Assembly (NCBI GenBank): GCA_002491245.1
Contig: DKVO01000041.1
Coordinates: 12,158-55,457, forward strand
Length of the DNA stretch: 43,300 nt
From: Porphyromonadaceae bacterium UBA7176
Lineage (GTDB): Bacteria > Bacteroidota > Bacteroidia > Bacteroidales > Muribaculaceae
Direction of reading: 5' to 3'
The position numbers and the translations under genes were made by a program. The notes under the pieces are model-generated. The model saw nothing but the letters and a program-made list of their open reading frames with translations, was not told the origin of the DNA and did not search any database. This document shows positions 15,331 to 23,509 of the stretch, one piece after another. Numbering within the stretch: the first letter of the stretch is position 1; each line of letters opens with the position of its first letter.

Positions 15331-17376
15331 TTATTTCAGTAACTCTACCGAGCGTGCTATAAACGCGCTCAGGGCTTCGCCACGGAGCAATCCGTTGCCA
15401 AGTAAGGCAAGGTCTACCAACTGCGCTACAGCCGGCTCCGAAGGAGCGTAGGCATCGATAGCAGCGTCCATAGCTGCACGGCTGTCGGTCACAGTCTTCT
15501 CAGCAGCATCCACTGTAGCCTTGGCTTCTGCGCTCAACTCTTCCTTGCCCGCCGATTTGCGTGTTTCCTCTGCTTTGGAATTAGCCTCATCGATAGTCTT
15601 CAGTAGTGGTTCTACCTTTGCGTCGAGTGCTGTCTCTGCCTTGCTGATGATATTCTTTACAAGAGGATGCTCGGTGTTTACAACCACAGTGTAACTGTCG
15701 GGCAGTTCTCCATAGAAGTTCATGCCAGGCTGCAGTGCCGCCATCTCTTTCATGCGGCGCATGTATTCGTTCTGTGTAAGCACGACGGGTTGCGAGCCGG
15801 CTGCGAGAGCCTCGAACTGAACCATGAAACTCGTCTTCTCAACCTTACGTGTAGGCTGCTCGAAAAGGCGTGTCATGATAGCGCGTGCTGTTGGGCTCAG
15901 TTCGGCAACCTTGCGGTCGTTCTTGCGGATAAGGTTGTCGGTAACGTCAGAGTCAACACGTACAAGCGAAGTATTCTCAAGTTTGCGCTCGAGCAGGCCT
16001 ACAAAATGGTTGTCGAGCTGTCCGTCGAGCAACAGCACGTTGTATCCGCGGTCGTTGGCAGCCTTGATGTAGTCGTACTGTGCTGTTGCATCTGTAGCGT
16101 AGAGATACACGATCTTACCCTCGGCATCTGTCTGGTTTGCTTCGACAAGAGTCTTGTACTCGTCGAGGGTGTAATAGTGGCCTTCGGTGTCCTTGAGCAA
16201 CATGAACTTCATGGCGGCCTCGCAGAATTTTTCGTCGGTCAACATACCGTAGACGATAAAAATGCGGATATCATCCCATTTCTTTTCGAACTCGGCACGG
16301 TCGGCACGGAAAAGCTCATCAAGACGTCCGGCTACTTTCTTGGTAATGTAGCTCGATATTTTCTTAACGGCGCTGTCGGCCTGGAGGTACGAGCGCGACA
16401 CGTTGAGAGGGATATCCGGCGAGTCGATCACGCCTTGCAGCAGCTGCATGAACTCAGGCACGACACCCTCTACCGAGTCGGTCACATACACCTGGTTGCA
16501 GTAGAGCTGTATACGGTTGCGGTTGATGTCGAAGTTGTTCTTGATCTTCGGGAAATAGAGTATACCAGTCAGATTGAACGGATAGTCCACATTGAGGTGT
16601 ATCCAGAAGAGAGGTTCCTCCTGTCCAGGGTAAAGCTCTTGGTAGAAAGCGAGATAGTCTGCATCGGTGAGCTCGCTCGGCTTCTTCATCCACTGCGGCT
16701 CGGTGCTGTTGATCACCAGGTCCTTGTCGGTGTCGGTCCATGCGCCGTCCTTCCATTCGCGCTCCTTGCCGCTGATGACCGGCACGGGCAGGAAACGGCA
16801 ATATTTACGCAGCAGAGTATCGACACGCTGTTGGTCAAGGAACTCCTTGCTCTCGTCGTCGATGTAGAGGATAATATCAGTTCCGCGTTCTTTCCGTTCT
16901 CCGGCACCCATCGAGTATTCGGGCGATCCGTCGCATTCCCAGCGCACGGCTTCTGCGCCATCCTTGTAGCTCAACGACTCGATCACAACCTTTTTCGATA
17001 CCATGAAGGCCGAATAAAAGCCCAGACCGAAGTGGCCGATTATGCTTGCCGCAGTATCCTTGTATTTGTTGAGAAACTCCTCGGCACCCGAGAAAGCTAT
17101 CTGGTTGATATACTTGTCGACATCTTCTGCCGTCATACCAATACCCGAGTCGCTCACGGTAAGAGTGCCGGCCTCCTTGTCCACTGTCACGCGTACGGTC
17201 GGATTACCAACCTCACCTTTGAACTCGCCGAACGAAGACAGGGCACGCAATTTCTGGGTTGCGTCGACGGCATTCGACACAAGCTCGCGCAAGAAGATTT
17301 CGTGGTCGCTGTAGAGAAATTTTTTGATGACGGGGAAAATGTTTTCTGTCGTTACCCCGATAGTTCCTTTTTGCAT
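15331..17376 (-). CDS. htpG: Molecular chaperone HtpG (Hsp90)
   Basis: Cytoplasmic Hsp90-family ATP-dependent chaperone, 681 residues from the ATG at 17376; an in-frame upstream start would add an unconserved leader. The GHKL ATP site is complete: RELVSNAVDA with Asn35, DSGIGM at 76-81 and the lid motif GHFGLGFYSAF from 114. The middle domain has ILYFPKIKNN and the client/ATP-contact segment LNVSRSYLQ. The C-terminal dimerisation region carries the acidic/alanine-rich insert common in Bacteroidales. Upstream lies a strong sigma-54 type promoter and a palindrome, which suggests induction by a stress-responsive activator. It is convergent with the Wzi-lipoprotein unit and has its own terminator. 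Confidence 0.97.
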   Translation of the reverse strand: MQKGTIGVTTENIFPVIKKFLYSDHEIFLRELVSNAVDATQKLRALSSFGEFKGEVGNPTVRVTVDKEAGTLTVSDSGIGMTAEDVDKYINQIAFSGAEEFLNKYKDTAASIIGHFGLGFYSAFMVSKKVVIESLSYKDGAEAVRWECDGSPEYSMGAGERKERGTDIILYIDDESKEFLDQQRVDTLLRKYCRFLPVPVISGKEREWKDGAWTDTDKDLVINSTEPQWMKKPSELTDADYLAFYQELYPGQEEPLFWIHLNVDYPFNLTGILYFPKIKNNFDINRNRIQLYCNQVYVTDSVEGVVPEFMQLLQGVIDSPDIPLNVSRSYLQADSAVKKISSYITKKVAGRLDELFRADRAEFEKKWDDIRIFIVYGMLTDEKFCEAAMKFMLLKDTEGHYYTLDEYKTLVEANQTDAEGKIVYLYATDATAQYDYIKAANDRGYNVLLLDGQLDNHFVGLLERKLENTSLVRVDSDVTDNLIRKNDRKVAELSPTARAIMTRLFEQPTRKVEKTSFMVQFEALAAGSQPVVLTQNEYMRRMKEMAALQPGMNFYGELPDSYTVVVNTEHPLVKNIISKAETALDAKVEPLLKTIDEANSKAEETRKSAGKEELSAEAKATVDAAEKTVTDSRAAMDAAIDAYAPSEPAVAQLVDLALLGNGLLRGEALSAFIARSVELLK

Positions 17377-17418
17377 ATGTAGTATGTTTTTATTGTCTGT
17401 CAGATATAACATCTGAAA

Positions 17419-17434
17419 GCAAAAAAAGTGCCAA
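17419..17434 (-). promoter_or_regulatory. Sigma-54 type -24/-12 promoter of htpG
   Basis: The minus strand reads TTGGCAC, five T, then TTGC T. This matches the RpoN consensus YTGGCAC-N5-TTGCW with correct spacing of the GG and GC dinucleotides. Predicted transcription start is near 17407, giving a leader of about 30 nt to the htpG ATG. No competing TAnnTTTG element is present nearby. Confidence 0.65.
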
Positions 17435-17442
17435 GCTATGAA

Positions 17443-17459
17443 TATGACATTATGTCATA
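17443..17459. promoter_or_regulatory. Palindromic operator candidate upstream of htpG
   Basis: TATGACATTATGTCATA is a perfect inverted repeat with 8-bp arms around a single central base. It ends 9 bp upstream of the -24 element. It is not CIRCE, and no terminator-like T-run follows it, so a dimeric regulator site is the simplest reading. Confidence 0.5.
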
Positions 17460-17478
17460 CCGGTAAAAAATATGTTAA

Positions 17479-17601
17479 GTCTCCCCTGACACCGACGCAG
17501 TTCCCGTTGAATACTACGACCTTCAGGGACGTCGCATGGAGCGTCCTGCAAAAGGCATCAACATCGTCCGCATAGCGACGGCTCAGCACGCAAGATTCTG
17601 A
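17479..17601 (+). pseudogene. Orphan fragment of a C-terminal sorting domain
   Basis: Forty codons directly after an in-frame TAA read VSPDTDAVPVEYYDLQGRR and continue MERPAKGINIVRIATAQHARF before a TGA. The YYDLQGRR...P..GINIVR pattern is the end of the sorting-type C-terminal domain found on many secreted Bacteroidales proteins, normally attached to several hundred residues. There is no start codon or body upstream; htpG's promoter region is there instead. This is therefore the 3' stump of a lost gene, and it still has its own hairpin terminator 18 bp downstream. Confidence 0.7.
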
Positions 17602-17619
17602 CACCTCTCTATAAAAAAT

Positions 17620-17648
17620 GCCCGGACCATCATCAGCCCGGGCGTTTT
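17620..17648 (+). terminator. Terminator retained from the lost gene
   Basis: A 6-bp GC stem (GCCCGG/CCGGGC) with a 12-nt loop is followed by GTTTT. It lies just after the sorting-domain stump. On the minus strand it is followed by ATTTTTT, so it may now also end the antitoxin transcript. Confidence 0.6.
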
Positions 17649-17701
17649 CTATAGGGTAAACCACACCAACACCTCTATTATTATAATTAGGTAAAGGATA
17701 A

Positions 17702-18007
17702 TCAGCAAATTGGTTTCACTATTTCCACACGCATACCAAGAGCCTCGATAATGCGGTAAAATACTGTGACGCTTGGAGTGATTAGGCCGTTTTCAATCCG
17801 GGAAATATATGATTTGGTAACGTGGAGTTTTTCGGCAAGTTCGCTCTGTGTCATGCGAACCTCTTTACGAGATTCGCGAATCATCTGACCAGCGTAGAAC
17901 GCTTCGGCTTCAGCCCTGGCCGCCTCGCGTTCAGGAGTGCCGACTTTTCCAAATTCCGCGTCCAGCACGGCATCAAAATCTCTTACAGTGTTATCTCCTG
18001 TTATCAT
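17702..18007 (-). CDS. XRE-family antitoxin (HigA-like)
   Basis: A 101-residue protein with a helix-turn-helix of the XRE/HTH_3 type at about 48-97 (MTQSELAEKLHVTKSYISRIENG). The N-terminal part (AVLDAEFGKVGTPEREAARAEAEAFY) is the extension seen in HigA-like antitoxins that follow a RelE/Gp49-type toxin. Its start overlaps the 3' end of the toxin gene by 17 bp, the usual toxin-first higBA arrangement. It should bind the two 23-bp direct repeats upstream of the operon and repress it. The gene looks fully intact although the toxin is not. Confidence 0.88.
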   Translation of the reverse strand: MITGDNTVRDFDAVLDAEFGKVGTPEREAARAEAEAFYAGQMIRESRKEVRMTQSELAEKLHVTKSYISRIENGLITPSVTVFYRIIEALGMRVEIVKPIC

Positions 18008-18320
18008 AATATTCTTTTTTTATTTTCAACGCTTTATCTATTTCACTTACCGGAGTTTTCTGCGTTTTTTTCTGAAATCCATTGAAAAGCACTACTATTT
18101 TATCTCCGTCAAAGATAAAGAACACTCGGTAAATATTGCCTTCCCACTCGGTTCTCAATTCGAATAATCCGTCTTTTATGTACTTGACGAACTACCTTGA
18201 AATGATGTCCTGAAATTTGAGCAAATCAAGTCCGTAATATATTTTACGGCGAACTTTTTCGTCGAGGGTCGCTAAAAACGCCTCGAAATATCCGCCGTAT
18301 GTCTTTATCCTCCTTTCCAT
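17991..18320 (-). pseudogene. RelE/Gp49-like (HigB) toxin with in-frame stop
   Basis: Reading from the ATG at 18320, 42 codons (starting MERRIKTYGGYFEAFL) lead to a TAG at 18194-18192. The same frame then continues without another stop for 66 codons: FVKYIKDGLFELRTEWEG, YRVFFIFDGDKIVVLFNGFQKK, TQKTPVSEIDKALKIKKEYY. Together this is a full-length phage-derived Gp49-like/HigB mRNA-interferase, 109 codons including the TAG. Family members commonly have a Lys before the F/Y at this point, so AAG to TAG is the simplest mutation. The rest is well preserved, which suggests recent inactivation. It overlaps the antitoxin start by 17 bp. Confidence 0.85.
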
Positions 18321-18324
18321 ATCA

Positions 18325-18356
18325 CAAAGTTATGAAAAGTTTCAATATAATACAAA
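18325..18356 (-). promoter_or_regulatory. Promoter of the toxin-antitoxin operon
   Basis: On the minus strand TTTG (18353-18356), a 20-nt spacer and TAACTTTG (18325-18332) match the Bacteroidetes consensus. The -7 element ends only 4 bp before the toxin ATG, so the transcript would be leaderless or nearly so. The spacer is filled by one copy of the 23-bp direct repeat. Confidence 0.75.
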
Positions 18357-18389
18357 TTTACAACCCGAAAAGTTTCAATATAATACAAA
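18334..18389. repeat. Two identical 23-bp direct repeats, operator iterons
   Basis: Copies lie at 18334-18356 and 18367-18389, identical over 23 bp and 33 bp apart start to start (about three helical turns). The first fills the spacer and -33 element of the toxin-antitoxin promoter. This is a typical autoregulatory operator for an XRE antitoxin. Confidence 0.8.
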
Positions 18390-18421
18390 AATCCTCGCAA
18401 CCGAATTGGCTCGAGGATTTT
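18387..18421 (-). terminator. Hairpin terminator upstream of the toxin promoter
   Basis: A 10-bp stem AAAATCCTCG/CGAGGATTTT has a 14-nt loop. On the minus strand it is followed by T5. It blocks read-through into the toxin operon and slightly overlaps the second operator repeat. Confidence 0.65.
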
Positions 18422-18429
18422 GGCAGAAA

Positions 18430-18620
18430 AGAAATGGTATCAAGCTGCTAATGGCGACATTAAGTGAGATGGAAGTCGGCGGCAAAGTACTGGCCTGACG
18501 AACAGAAACTTGAAACCAATGCGTTTGCCCGAGGGTAAGACTGCAGTAGAAGTCAAGGTCCTATAGCTATTTCGGTAAAGCACGGAACCGCTTGTACGGT
18601 GGTGTGGGAGGACAAGTGAA
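18430..18620 (+). mobile_element. Possible 3' remnant of a group II intron, or an unassigned structured RNA
   Basis: The roughly 360-bp interval between the toxin start and the adhesin gene has no supported CDS. On the plus strand it has an RNA-like character. The segment near 18585-18613 (GGAACCG ... GTACGGTGGTGTGGGAGGAC) resembles the domain V 3' strand and following G-rich joint of bacterial group II introns. The hairpin at 18627-18661, ending CCTCCTCTCGATTC, resembles their domain VI and 3' end. No reverse transcriptase is present and there is no clear 5' GUGYG start, so if intron-derived it is a truncated relic. I matched this by memory of motif shape only. Confidence 0.35.
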
Positions 18621-18626
18621 CACGAA

Positions 18627-18661
18627 AGGAGGCGAACACTTTTCATTAGTGTTCACCTCCT
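18627..18661 (-). terminator. Hairpin after the 1532-aa secreted protein gene
   Basis: The arms AGGAGG..GAACACT and AGTGTTC..CCTCCT pair with one mismatch. It starts 21 bp beyond the stop of the minus-strand adhesin gene, and TTTCG follows on that strand. It probably works as that gene's terminator, even if it also derives from an intron domain VI. Confidence 0.6.
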
Positions 18662-18681
18662 CTCGATTCTATCGGGAAAGA

Positions 18682-21600
18682 TTATCTTACGACAACCTTG
18701 GCGGCTGTTTTACTGCATTTCACGATGTAGATGCCGGCGTTCATGCCAACTGTAGTCACATCGTTTTCAACTGTTCCGGTTGCCACGGTAGCGCCGGAAA
18801 TGTTGCATACTGCGAACTTCTCGCCTGCTGCGAAACCTTCGAGAACGATAGCTCCCTCGGTGCCACGGATAGTCTTGTCGCCATTGAGAGTGATGTCTTC
18901 AACGCCTGTGCTCTCTACCCATACAACATTCGAGCGGTTGCCTTCCACTTTCTCTCCATTGACCGTACCCACAGTCATAACGTAGTAGCGGACAGGCTCC
19001 GAAAGGTCTACATCCTTGTCGGTGTAGCCGGTTTCTCCGATTTCGTTTGCAACAGCGTCGCTCTCGCGGTACACATTGTAGCCGTCGAGGGTGGCCGTCG
19101 GTTTGGCTGCCTCATATGCGATGTCGTCGATCATGAAGCCGAATGCAGCCTCGGGATCCTCTGCCACGTGGTGGAGTGCGAAGTACTTGGCGTCGGCAGG
19201 GAGTGTGAAGCTGTATTCGTTCCAACCTGTCTCGTCGGGGCATACATAACCGTCGGCAAGCATTTTTGTGAAGTCGGCCGGTTTGTTACCTGTGGTCGAG
19301 TACATTACAAGTACAGTCTCGGGATAGTCTGACGACATATTGTTCATCCAGAACGACATTTCCGAACCGCCGACAACCTCAGGCGATATCAGCCAGTCGT
19401 CAGAAGCCACCTTACTTGCCGAAATGCATATCAGGTAATGTTCGCCGCTGTGGGCTTTGAAAAGAGGATTGTCAGTGATCGTATTGCTGAACACCTGGAA
19501 GCCTTTGGCTGCGCCCTTGCCGGGGAATGTCACTTCACCTATACCCCACTCCTTGCCTCCGTCGAGGTCGAGATTGGTGAAACCGGCGATTTCTTCCGAC
19601 ATATCCCACGGTTCGCAGGCTTCGAAGTTCTCTACAAATACAGGCTTGCTCCATGTCAGCGACACATCGTTGCCCTCTACTGTATAGGCAAGATCGGTCA
19701 CAACAGGTATAGGAGCATTGAGGATGGTGAGGTTCTTTTCAACCTTCGAGGTAGCCTCGTTGGGTTGACCGTTGAGGTTGAAACTGATGTTGGCATTACC
19801 CTTGTCAGCAGCTTTCGGGGTGATGGTGAAGCTGAGAGTGGCTTTCTTGCCGGCGGCGAGAGTAGCCGGGACTTCGTTAGCGAGGCTGTGGGCTATCACA
19901 CCGTTGGCGCCGATAGCCGAGAAGGTATACGACGGGAGGGCTGCTTCCGCGCTTCCGGCATTCTCTATTTCTACGTTGTAGGTGAGAGTCTTGCCTACTG
20001 CAGAACGGCCGGGGCCATCGAACGACGAGATTGTCATCATATCGGCCGGATATTCTTTAACAGAGTAGGTATCCATCATGAAGATCTGGCTGTAGCCTAC
20101 TATCTTCACACGGACGATGAGCTGAACCCAACTTTGGTTCTGGCAGAGAGCCGGGAGTGAGATCAGTTTGTGCTCCCATCCGTTACCCGATTCGGGGGTG
20201 ATGGTAGTCACCGGTTCCATCTCGATTGAAGGTGTGGTGGCGTAGACAGTTACAAGTTCGGGCGAGTTATTGCCGAAGAAGAGGCTCATGTCGAGCTTCA
20301 CATTGCTGAGACCCTTGGTGGTGAAGCGCGGCAGAACGAGTTGAGATTCTCCGTCGTATACCGCACACAGTGCCGAGCCGCTTGTGTTGGATGCTGTCTC
20401 ATCAAGCTCGCGGGGATCGGTGACACCCCATGTCGACTGGAGGTACGAGATATGCTCGATTGTAAGAGGATCGTAATTATATTTCACATTGTTTCCATCA
20501 AGTGTGAAAGCCTCGTTCATGGGCAGGTTGTAGAGTTTGCCAAGGTGAGCCGAGAGAGTGTGCATCTCCTCGCAGTATCCCACAGAGTTTTGTGATGCCA
20601 CACCGAACGAGAACATATCCTGCTTGCTGGTATCAGGACAGGTGAATGTCCATGTGCGGCTTTTGCCGATATTGGCAGCTACGCGCCATTCTCCGTTTAC
20701 CTGACGGTAGATGATGATATCAGTCTTGTCCGGACCGGTAAACTCTCCGTTTTCATTATAATCGTCAAGTTCGAACTCAAACGATATCGTATTGTTGTCG
20801 TCCGACACCGAAGTGCTCACGATCGGAGTTGCAGGCCTGTAGATGCCGCAGTATACATTCACCTCGGCTATCATACCCTCGCCTTTGTCCGACGATGTGG
20901 TCACTCCGATGGTGTTGTCGCCCTGGATTGCAGGCACGTCAAGAGTCATTTTCTCACCTGGTTTGCCTGTCACCGAAGCCGTGCCGGCTTTCGATGTTGC
21001 GGTAGCGGTTATGATGTTGGTGGCATCGAGGGCGGTACCCGATATCGACACTGTAGGCATGGTGAAGCTCAGTTTGGCTGTGAGTTCGCCACGGGCGGCG
21101 GCAGTAGCGGTCAGGCCGGTTACAGCGGCAGGGCTGTCGGCCGACGACTGAGCTACCTCAACCTTGAAGTTGCGTGCATAGAGACGGTACGAGCCTATAG
21201 GCGAGATATAGTGTATGCCTATATACCATTCACCTTCTGCCGGCACTTGGAAGAGGGTTTCTGAGGTCTCGAAGTAGGGGTTTTTGTAAATCGTTGTAGC
21301 TTCGCGGATGATTGTCGGGCGCGTGGGCGACGGACGTTGGCAAAGGGCGATTTCAAAAGTTTCGTCAGAGGTGAAGAAGTGGTTGCCCGACCATACCTCC
21401 ATCGTCAGTTTGTAGTGAGCATCCTTGTCAGCGAAATTTATTGCCGGGAGGAAGAGCCATTCGTTCGATGTTCCGGTCGAGCTTGCATTGGGGGCAAGGC
21501 AGTAGAAACCGCCAGTCTGCTCGTTCTGGTCGTCATAGCGCCAGCCGCGGAGCGACTCGGTGTTCTGTATGTCTTTCACAGGAGTGAACATCGCGATCAC

Positions 21601-23280
21601 ATCGTCGTCCATATCCTTGTTGCCGTTTTCAGGACCTAAGAAAACGGGGAGAGACAATGCACCGTCTTCATATAGCTTGTTCGAGATACCGGGCGACGAG
21701 GTCTTGCCGTCGCAGAGGGCATATACCTCGGCCGTGTGCGACACCTTGCCCGTGGGCAAAGTGATGGCGAGCGACGTGCCGGTCACAGGGCTATCGTTCA
21801 TCAGCACCTTGTCTACATACACGTTGTATGTCACCGCAGCTGCGTTGAGCGAGCCGCCATTGGCTCCCTCGGTCACGGCGTTCCATGTCACTGAGGTCTT
21901 GGTGAGTTTCACGTTGGTCGGTTCCTTAGGCACATCGGGGCCGAGGGCACGGTCGAATACCAGCGGAGTACCATTGATTTTGCCGTCGTCGCCGAGCGTG
22001 TAGGGAGTCACGATAAAGCGGTGCAGACCGTCGGTAAGGCTTACAGGTATGGTCACATCGCTGCCGGCTGCGCCGTTGTACGAGCCGGAGAGGTCGGTGT
22101 TGTCGATATTGACGCGCACATACACCTTACCCGATATCGCACTTCCGTTCTCATACTGCGACGGAAGTGTCACGGTAAAGCTGCCTTCAGTGCTGCTGCC
22201 GGTCACGTTCCAGCTCTTGAGCACAGGAGCCTTCGGTCCATCAGCGTTGATATATTCATCTGTCGTATAGAGTATTCCGTATTGCGGCGCGTTAGGCAGA
22301 TCGCCAAGATAAGTGTAAGAACCGGCCACGGGAAGCAGGAACATCCCGGTATACTCTTTGTCTTCGGTTTCATCGTAGAGGTCGACAGGGAGGATAAACG
22401 CATTATCTTTCGGGCTGTAGACCATCGATTGGGTGTAGCCTTCGATTTCCATACCCATAGTATTGACTTGGGTAAAGCGTTTGCCCTTGGAATCGTATTT
22501 GTTCAGCGCTGCTGACTCATCGAAGAGATAGAGCGATTTGTCGGCCGGGTTCCATCCGAGTTCAAGCCAGGTCGACGGTGCTGTCACGCCAAGTTTGGTA
22601 AATTTACGCGACTTGGGCTCAAACTGCTGGAGTATGAACGACGAACCGTTCGTATTGTATGTAATCACATAAGCCATGTCGCCTTCCTTGTCGTAGGTGG
22701 CAGCCACGACAACCTCCTCGAGAGTATCGAAGATCGCTGCTGACACATTTTCCTTCACCTTTCCGGTGGCAAGATCGAGGACGTAGTATCCGGCATCGGT
22801 CAATCCGCTGCCAGTAGTTGTCATGGTGTAGAATGCGAATATCTCATCGTTGCGCACGAAGCCTGTCCGGGGTGTTATCTTTAGATCGGAGCTTCTTTCC
22901 CATATCACCGACGGGGTGAGCGACGACGGGATGCTGTACCAGCCTACTGAATAAGCGGTGGTGCCGGTAAATGTGCATAGGCCCTGGAGGTCTGTGATTT
23001 TTGCGCTGCCTTTGGCTGTCAGTTTGGCGCTCGAGAGCGCGGTGGCGCGGCGTGGCGTTTTTTTGTTTGCCGATAAGCCGGCGAGTGTTCCTTGCTTTTG
23101 GTCGGCTTTGTTTTGCTTGACCTTGGGCATCATTTCCGGAGAGAGCATCACGCCTCTCGGTGCATTTGCTGCAGACGCGGTGCGTTCCGCATCGGCCACA
23201 CGGGTGACCTGACCGTCGGCATTAACGCAACACAGCAACAGCAATGCGCTGATACATAACGTCTTGAATTTTTTAAGCAT
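18682..23280 (-). CDS. Large secreted multidomain adhesin-like protein
   Basis: A 1532-residue exported protein with a signal peptide at 1-24 (ALLLLCCVNADGQ). After a low-complexity basic linker (40-95), residues about 95-350 look like a beta-propeller (YYVLDLATGKVKEN, SLYLFDESAALNKYD). Several fibronectin-III or Ig-like units follow, and a jelly-roll region lies at about 590-720 (ADKDAHYKLTMEVWSG). A choice-of-anchor J domain is at about 1240-1400 (DDWLISPEVVGGSEMSFWMNN). The last 75 residues form a sorting-type C-terminal domain ending GIYIVKCSKTAAKVVVR, as in cargo of type IX-like secretion. No catalytic motif is visible; a role in surface binding is inferred. Its promoter region is shared divergently with the subtilase gene. 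Confidence 0.85.
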   Translation of the reverse strand: MLKKFKTLCISALLLLCCVNADGQVTRVADAERTASAANAPRGVMLSPEMMPKVKQNKADQKQGTLAGLSANKKTPRRATALSSAKLTAKGSAKITDLQGLCTFTGTTAYSVGWYSIPSSLTPSVIWERSSDLKITPRTGFVRNDEIFAFYTMTTTGSGLTDAGYYVLDLATGKVKENVSAAIFDTLEEVVVAATYDKEGDMAYVITYNTNGSSFILQQFEPKSRKFTKLGVTAPSTWLELGWNPADKSLYLFDESAALNKYDSKGKRFTQVNTMGMEIEGYTQSMVYSPKDNAFILPVDLYDETEDKEYTGMFLLPVAGSYTYLGDLPNAPQYGILYTTDEYINADGPKAPVLKSWNVTGSSTEGSFTVTLPSQYENGSAISGKVYVRVNIDNTDLSGSYNGAAGSDVTIPVSLTDGLHRFIVTPYTLGDDGKINGTPLVFDRALGPDVPKEPTNVKLTKTSVTWNAVTEGANGGSLNAAAVTYNVYVDKVLMNDSPVTGTSLAITLPTGKVSHTAEVYALCDGKTSSPGISNKLYEDGALSLPVFLGPENGNKDMDDDVIAMFTPVKDIQNTESLRGWRYDDQNEQTGGFYCLAPNASSTGTSNEWLFLPAINFADKDAHYKLTMEVWSGNHFFTSDETFEIALCQRPSPTRPTIIREATTIYKNPYFETSETLFQVPAEGEWYIGIHYISPIGSYRLYARNFKVEVAQSSADSPAAVTGLTATAAARGELTAKLSFTMPTVSISGTALDATNIITATATSKAGTASVTGKPGEKMTLDVPAIQGDNTIGVTTSSDKGEGMIAEVNVYCGIYRPATPIVSTSVSDDNNTISFEFELDDYNENGEFTGPDKTDIIIYRQVNGEWRVAANIGKSRTWTFTCPDTSKQDMFSFGVASQNSVGYCEEMHTLSAHLGKLYNLPMNEAFTLDGNNVKYNYDPLTIEHISYLQSTWGVTDPRELDETASNTSGSALCAVYDGESQLVLPRFTTKGLSNVKLDMSLFFGNNSPELVTVYATTPSIEMEPVTTITPESGNGWEHKLISLPALCQNQSWVQLIVRVKIVGYSQIFMMDTYSVKEYPADMMTISSFDGPGRSAVGKTLTYNVEIENAGSAEAALPSYTFSAIGANGVIAHSLANEVPATLAAGKKATLSFTITPKAADKGNANISFNLNGQPNEATSKVEKNLTILNAPIPVVTDLAYTVEGNDVSLTWSKPVFVENFEACEPWDMSEEIAGFTNLDLDGGKEWGIGEVTFPGKGAAKGFQVFSNTITDNPLFKAHSGEHYLICISASKVASDDWLISPEVVGGSEMSFWMNNMSSDYPETVLVMYSTTGNKPADFTKMLADGYVCPDETGWNEYSFTLPADAKYFALHHVAEDPEAAFGFMIDDIAYEAAKPTATLDGYNVYRESDAVANEIGETGYTDKDVDLSEPVRYYVMTVGTVNGEKVEGNRSNVVWVESTGVEDITLNGDKTIRGTEGAIVLEGFAAGEKFAVCNISGATVATGTVENDVTTVGMNAGIYIVKCSKTAAKVVVR

Positions 23281-23323
23281 TTGAATTAGTTTATGGATTA
23301 TTTATTGAAATGGCATTTTGATA

Positions 23324-23354
23324 CAAAATTAGTCATTTTTTTTTTTTTGTCAAT
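23324..23354 (-). promoter_or_regulatory. Promoter for the 1532-aa protein gene
   Basis: On the minus strand ATTG, 19 nt and TAATTTTG match the Bacteroidetes promoter with one mismatch in the -33 element. It lies 43 bp upstream of the start codon, within an A/T-rich gap. Confidence 0.6.
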
Positions 23355-23389
23355 ACTTTGGCTTGTTAAATAACTTTTTTGCTGAATTT

Positions 23390-23421
23390 TTTGGATATTT
23401 GCTAACCTTGTTATAATTTTG
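23390..23421 (+). promoter_or_regulatory. Promoter for the subtilase operon
   Basis: TTTG at 23390-23393, a 20-nt spacer and TAATTTTG at 23414-23421 are a full consensus match. The ATG chosen for the subtilase is 88 bp downstream. Confidence 0.8.
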
Positions 23422-23509
23422 CCGCATAAACCTTAGAAAGAAAATGTCAACGATACGGGCCGAAGTTAATTACAGGTGTCCGGTTGTTGTTTTAAATGTT
23501 AACTTTTTG

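Noticed and set aside
15667..17382. A 571-codon plus-strand frame opposite htpG
   Set aside because: Antisense to a textbook Hsp90 gene; it has no start signals or domains of its own.
18334..18389. CRISPR array
   Set aside because: Only two repeats with a 10-bp gap, placed exactly over a promoter. They are operators, and no cas gene is present.
18440..18646. A 68-codon minus-strand frame in the intron-like stretch
   Set aside because: No homology that I recognise, and the region reads as structured RNA on the other strand.
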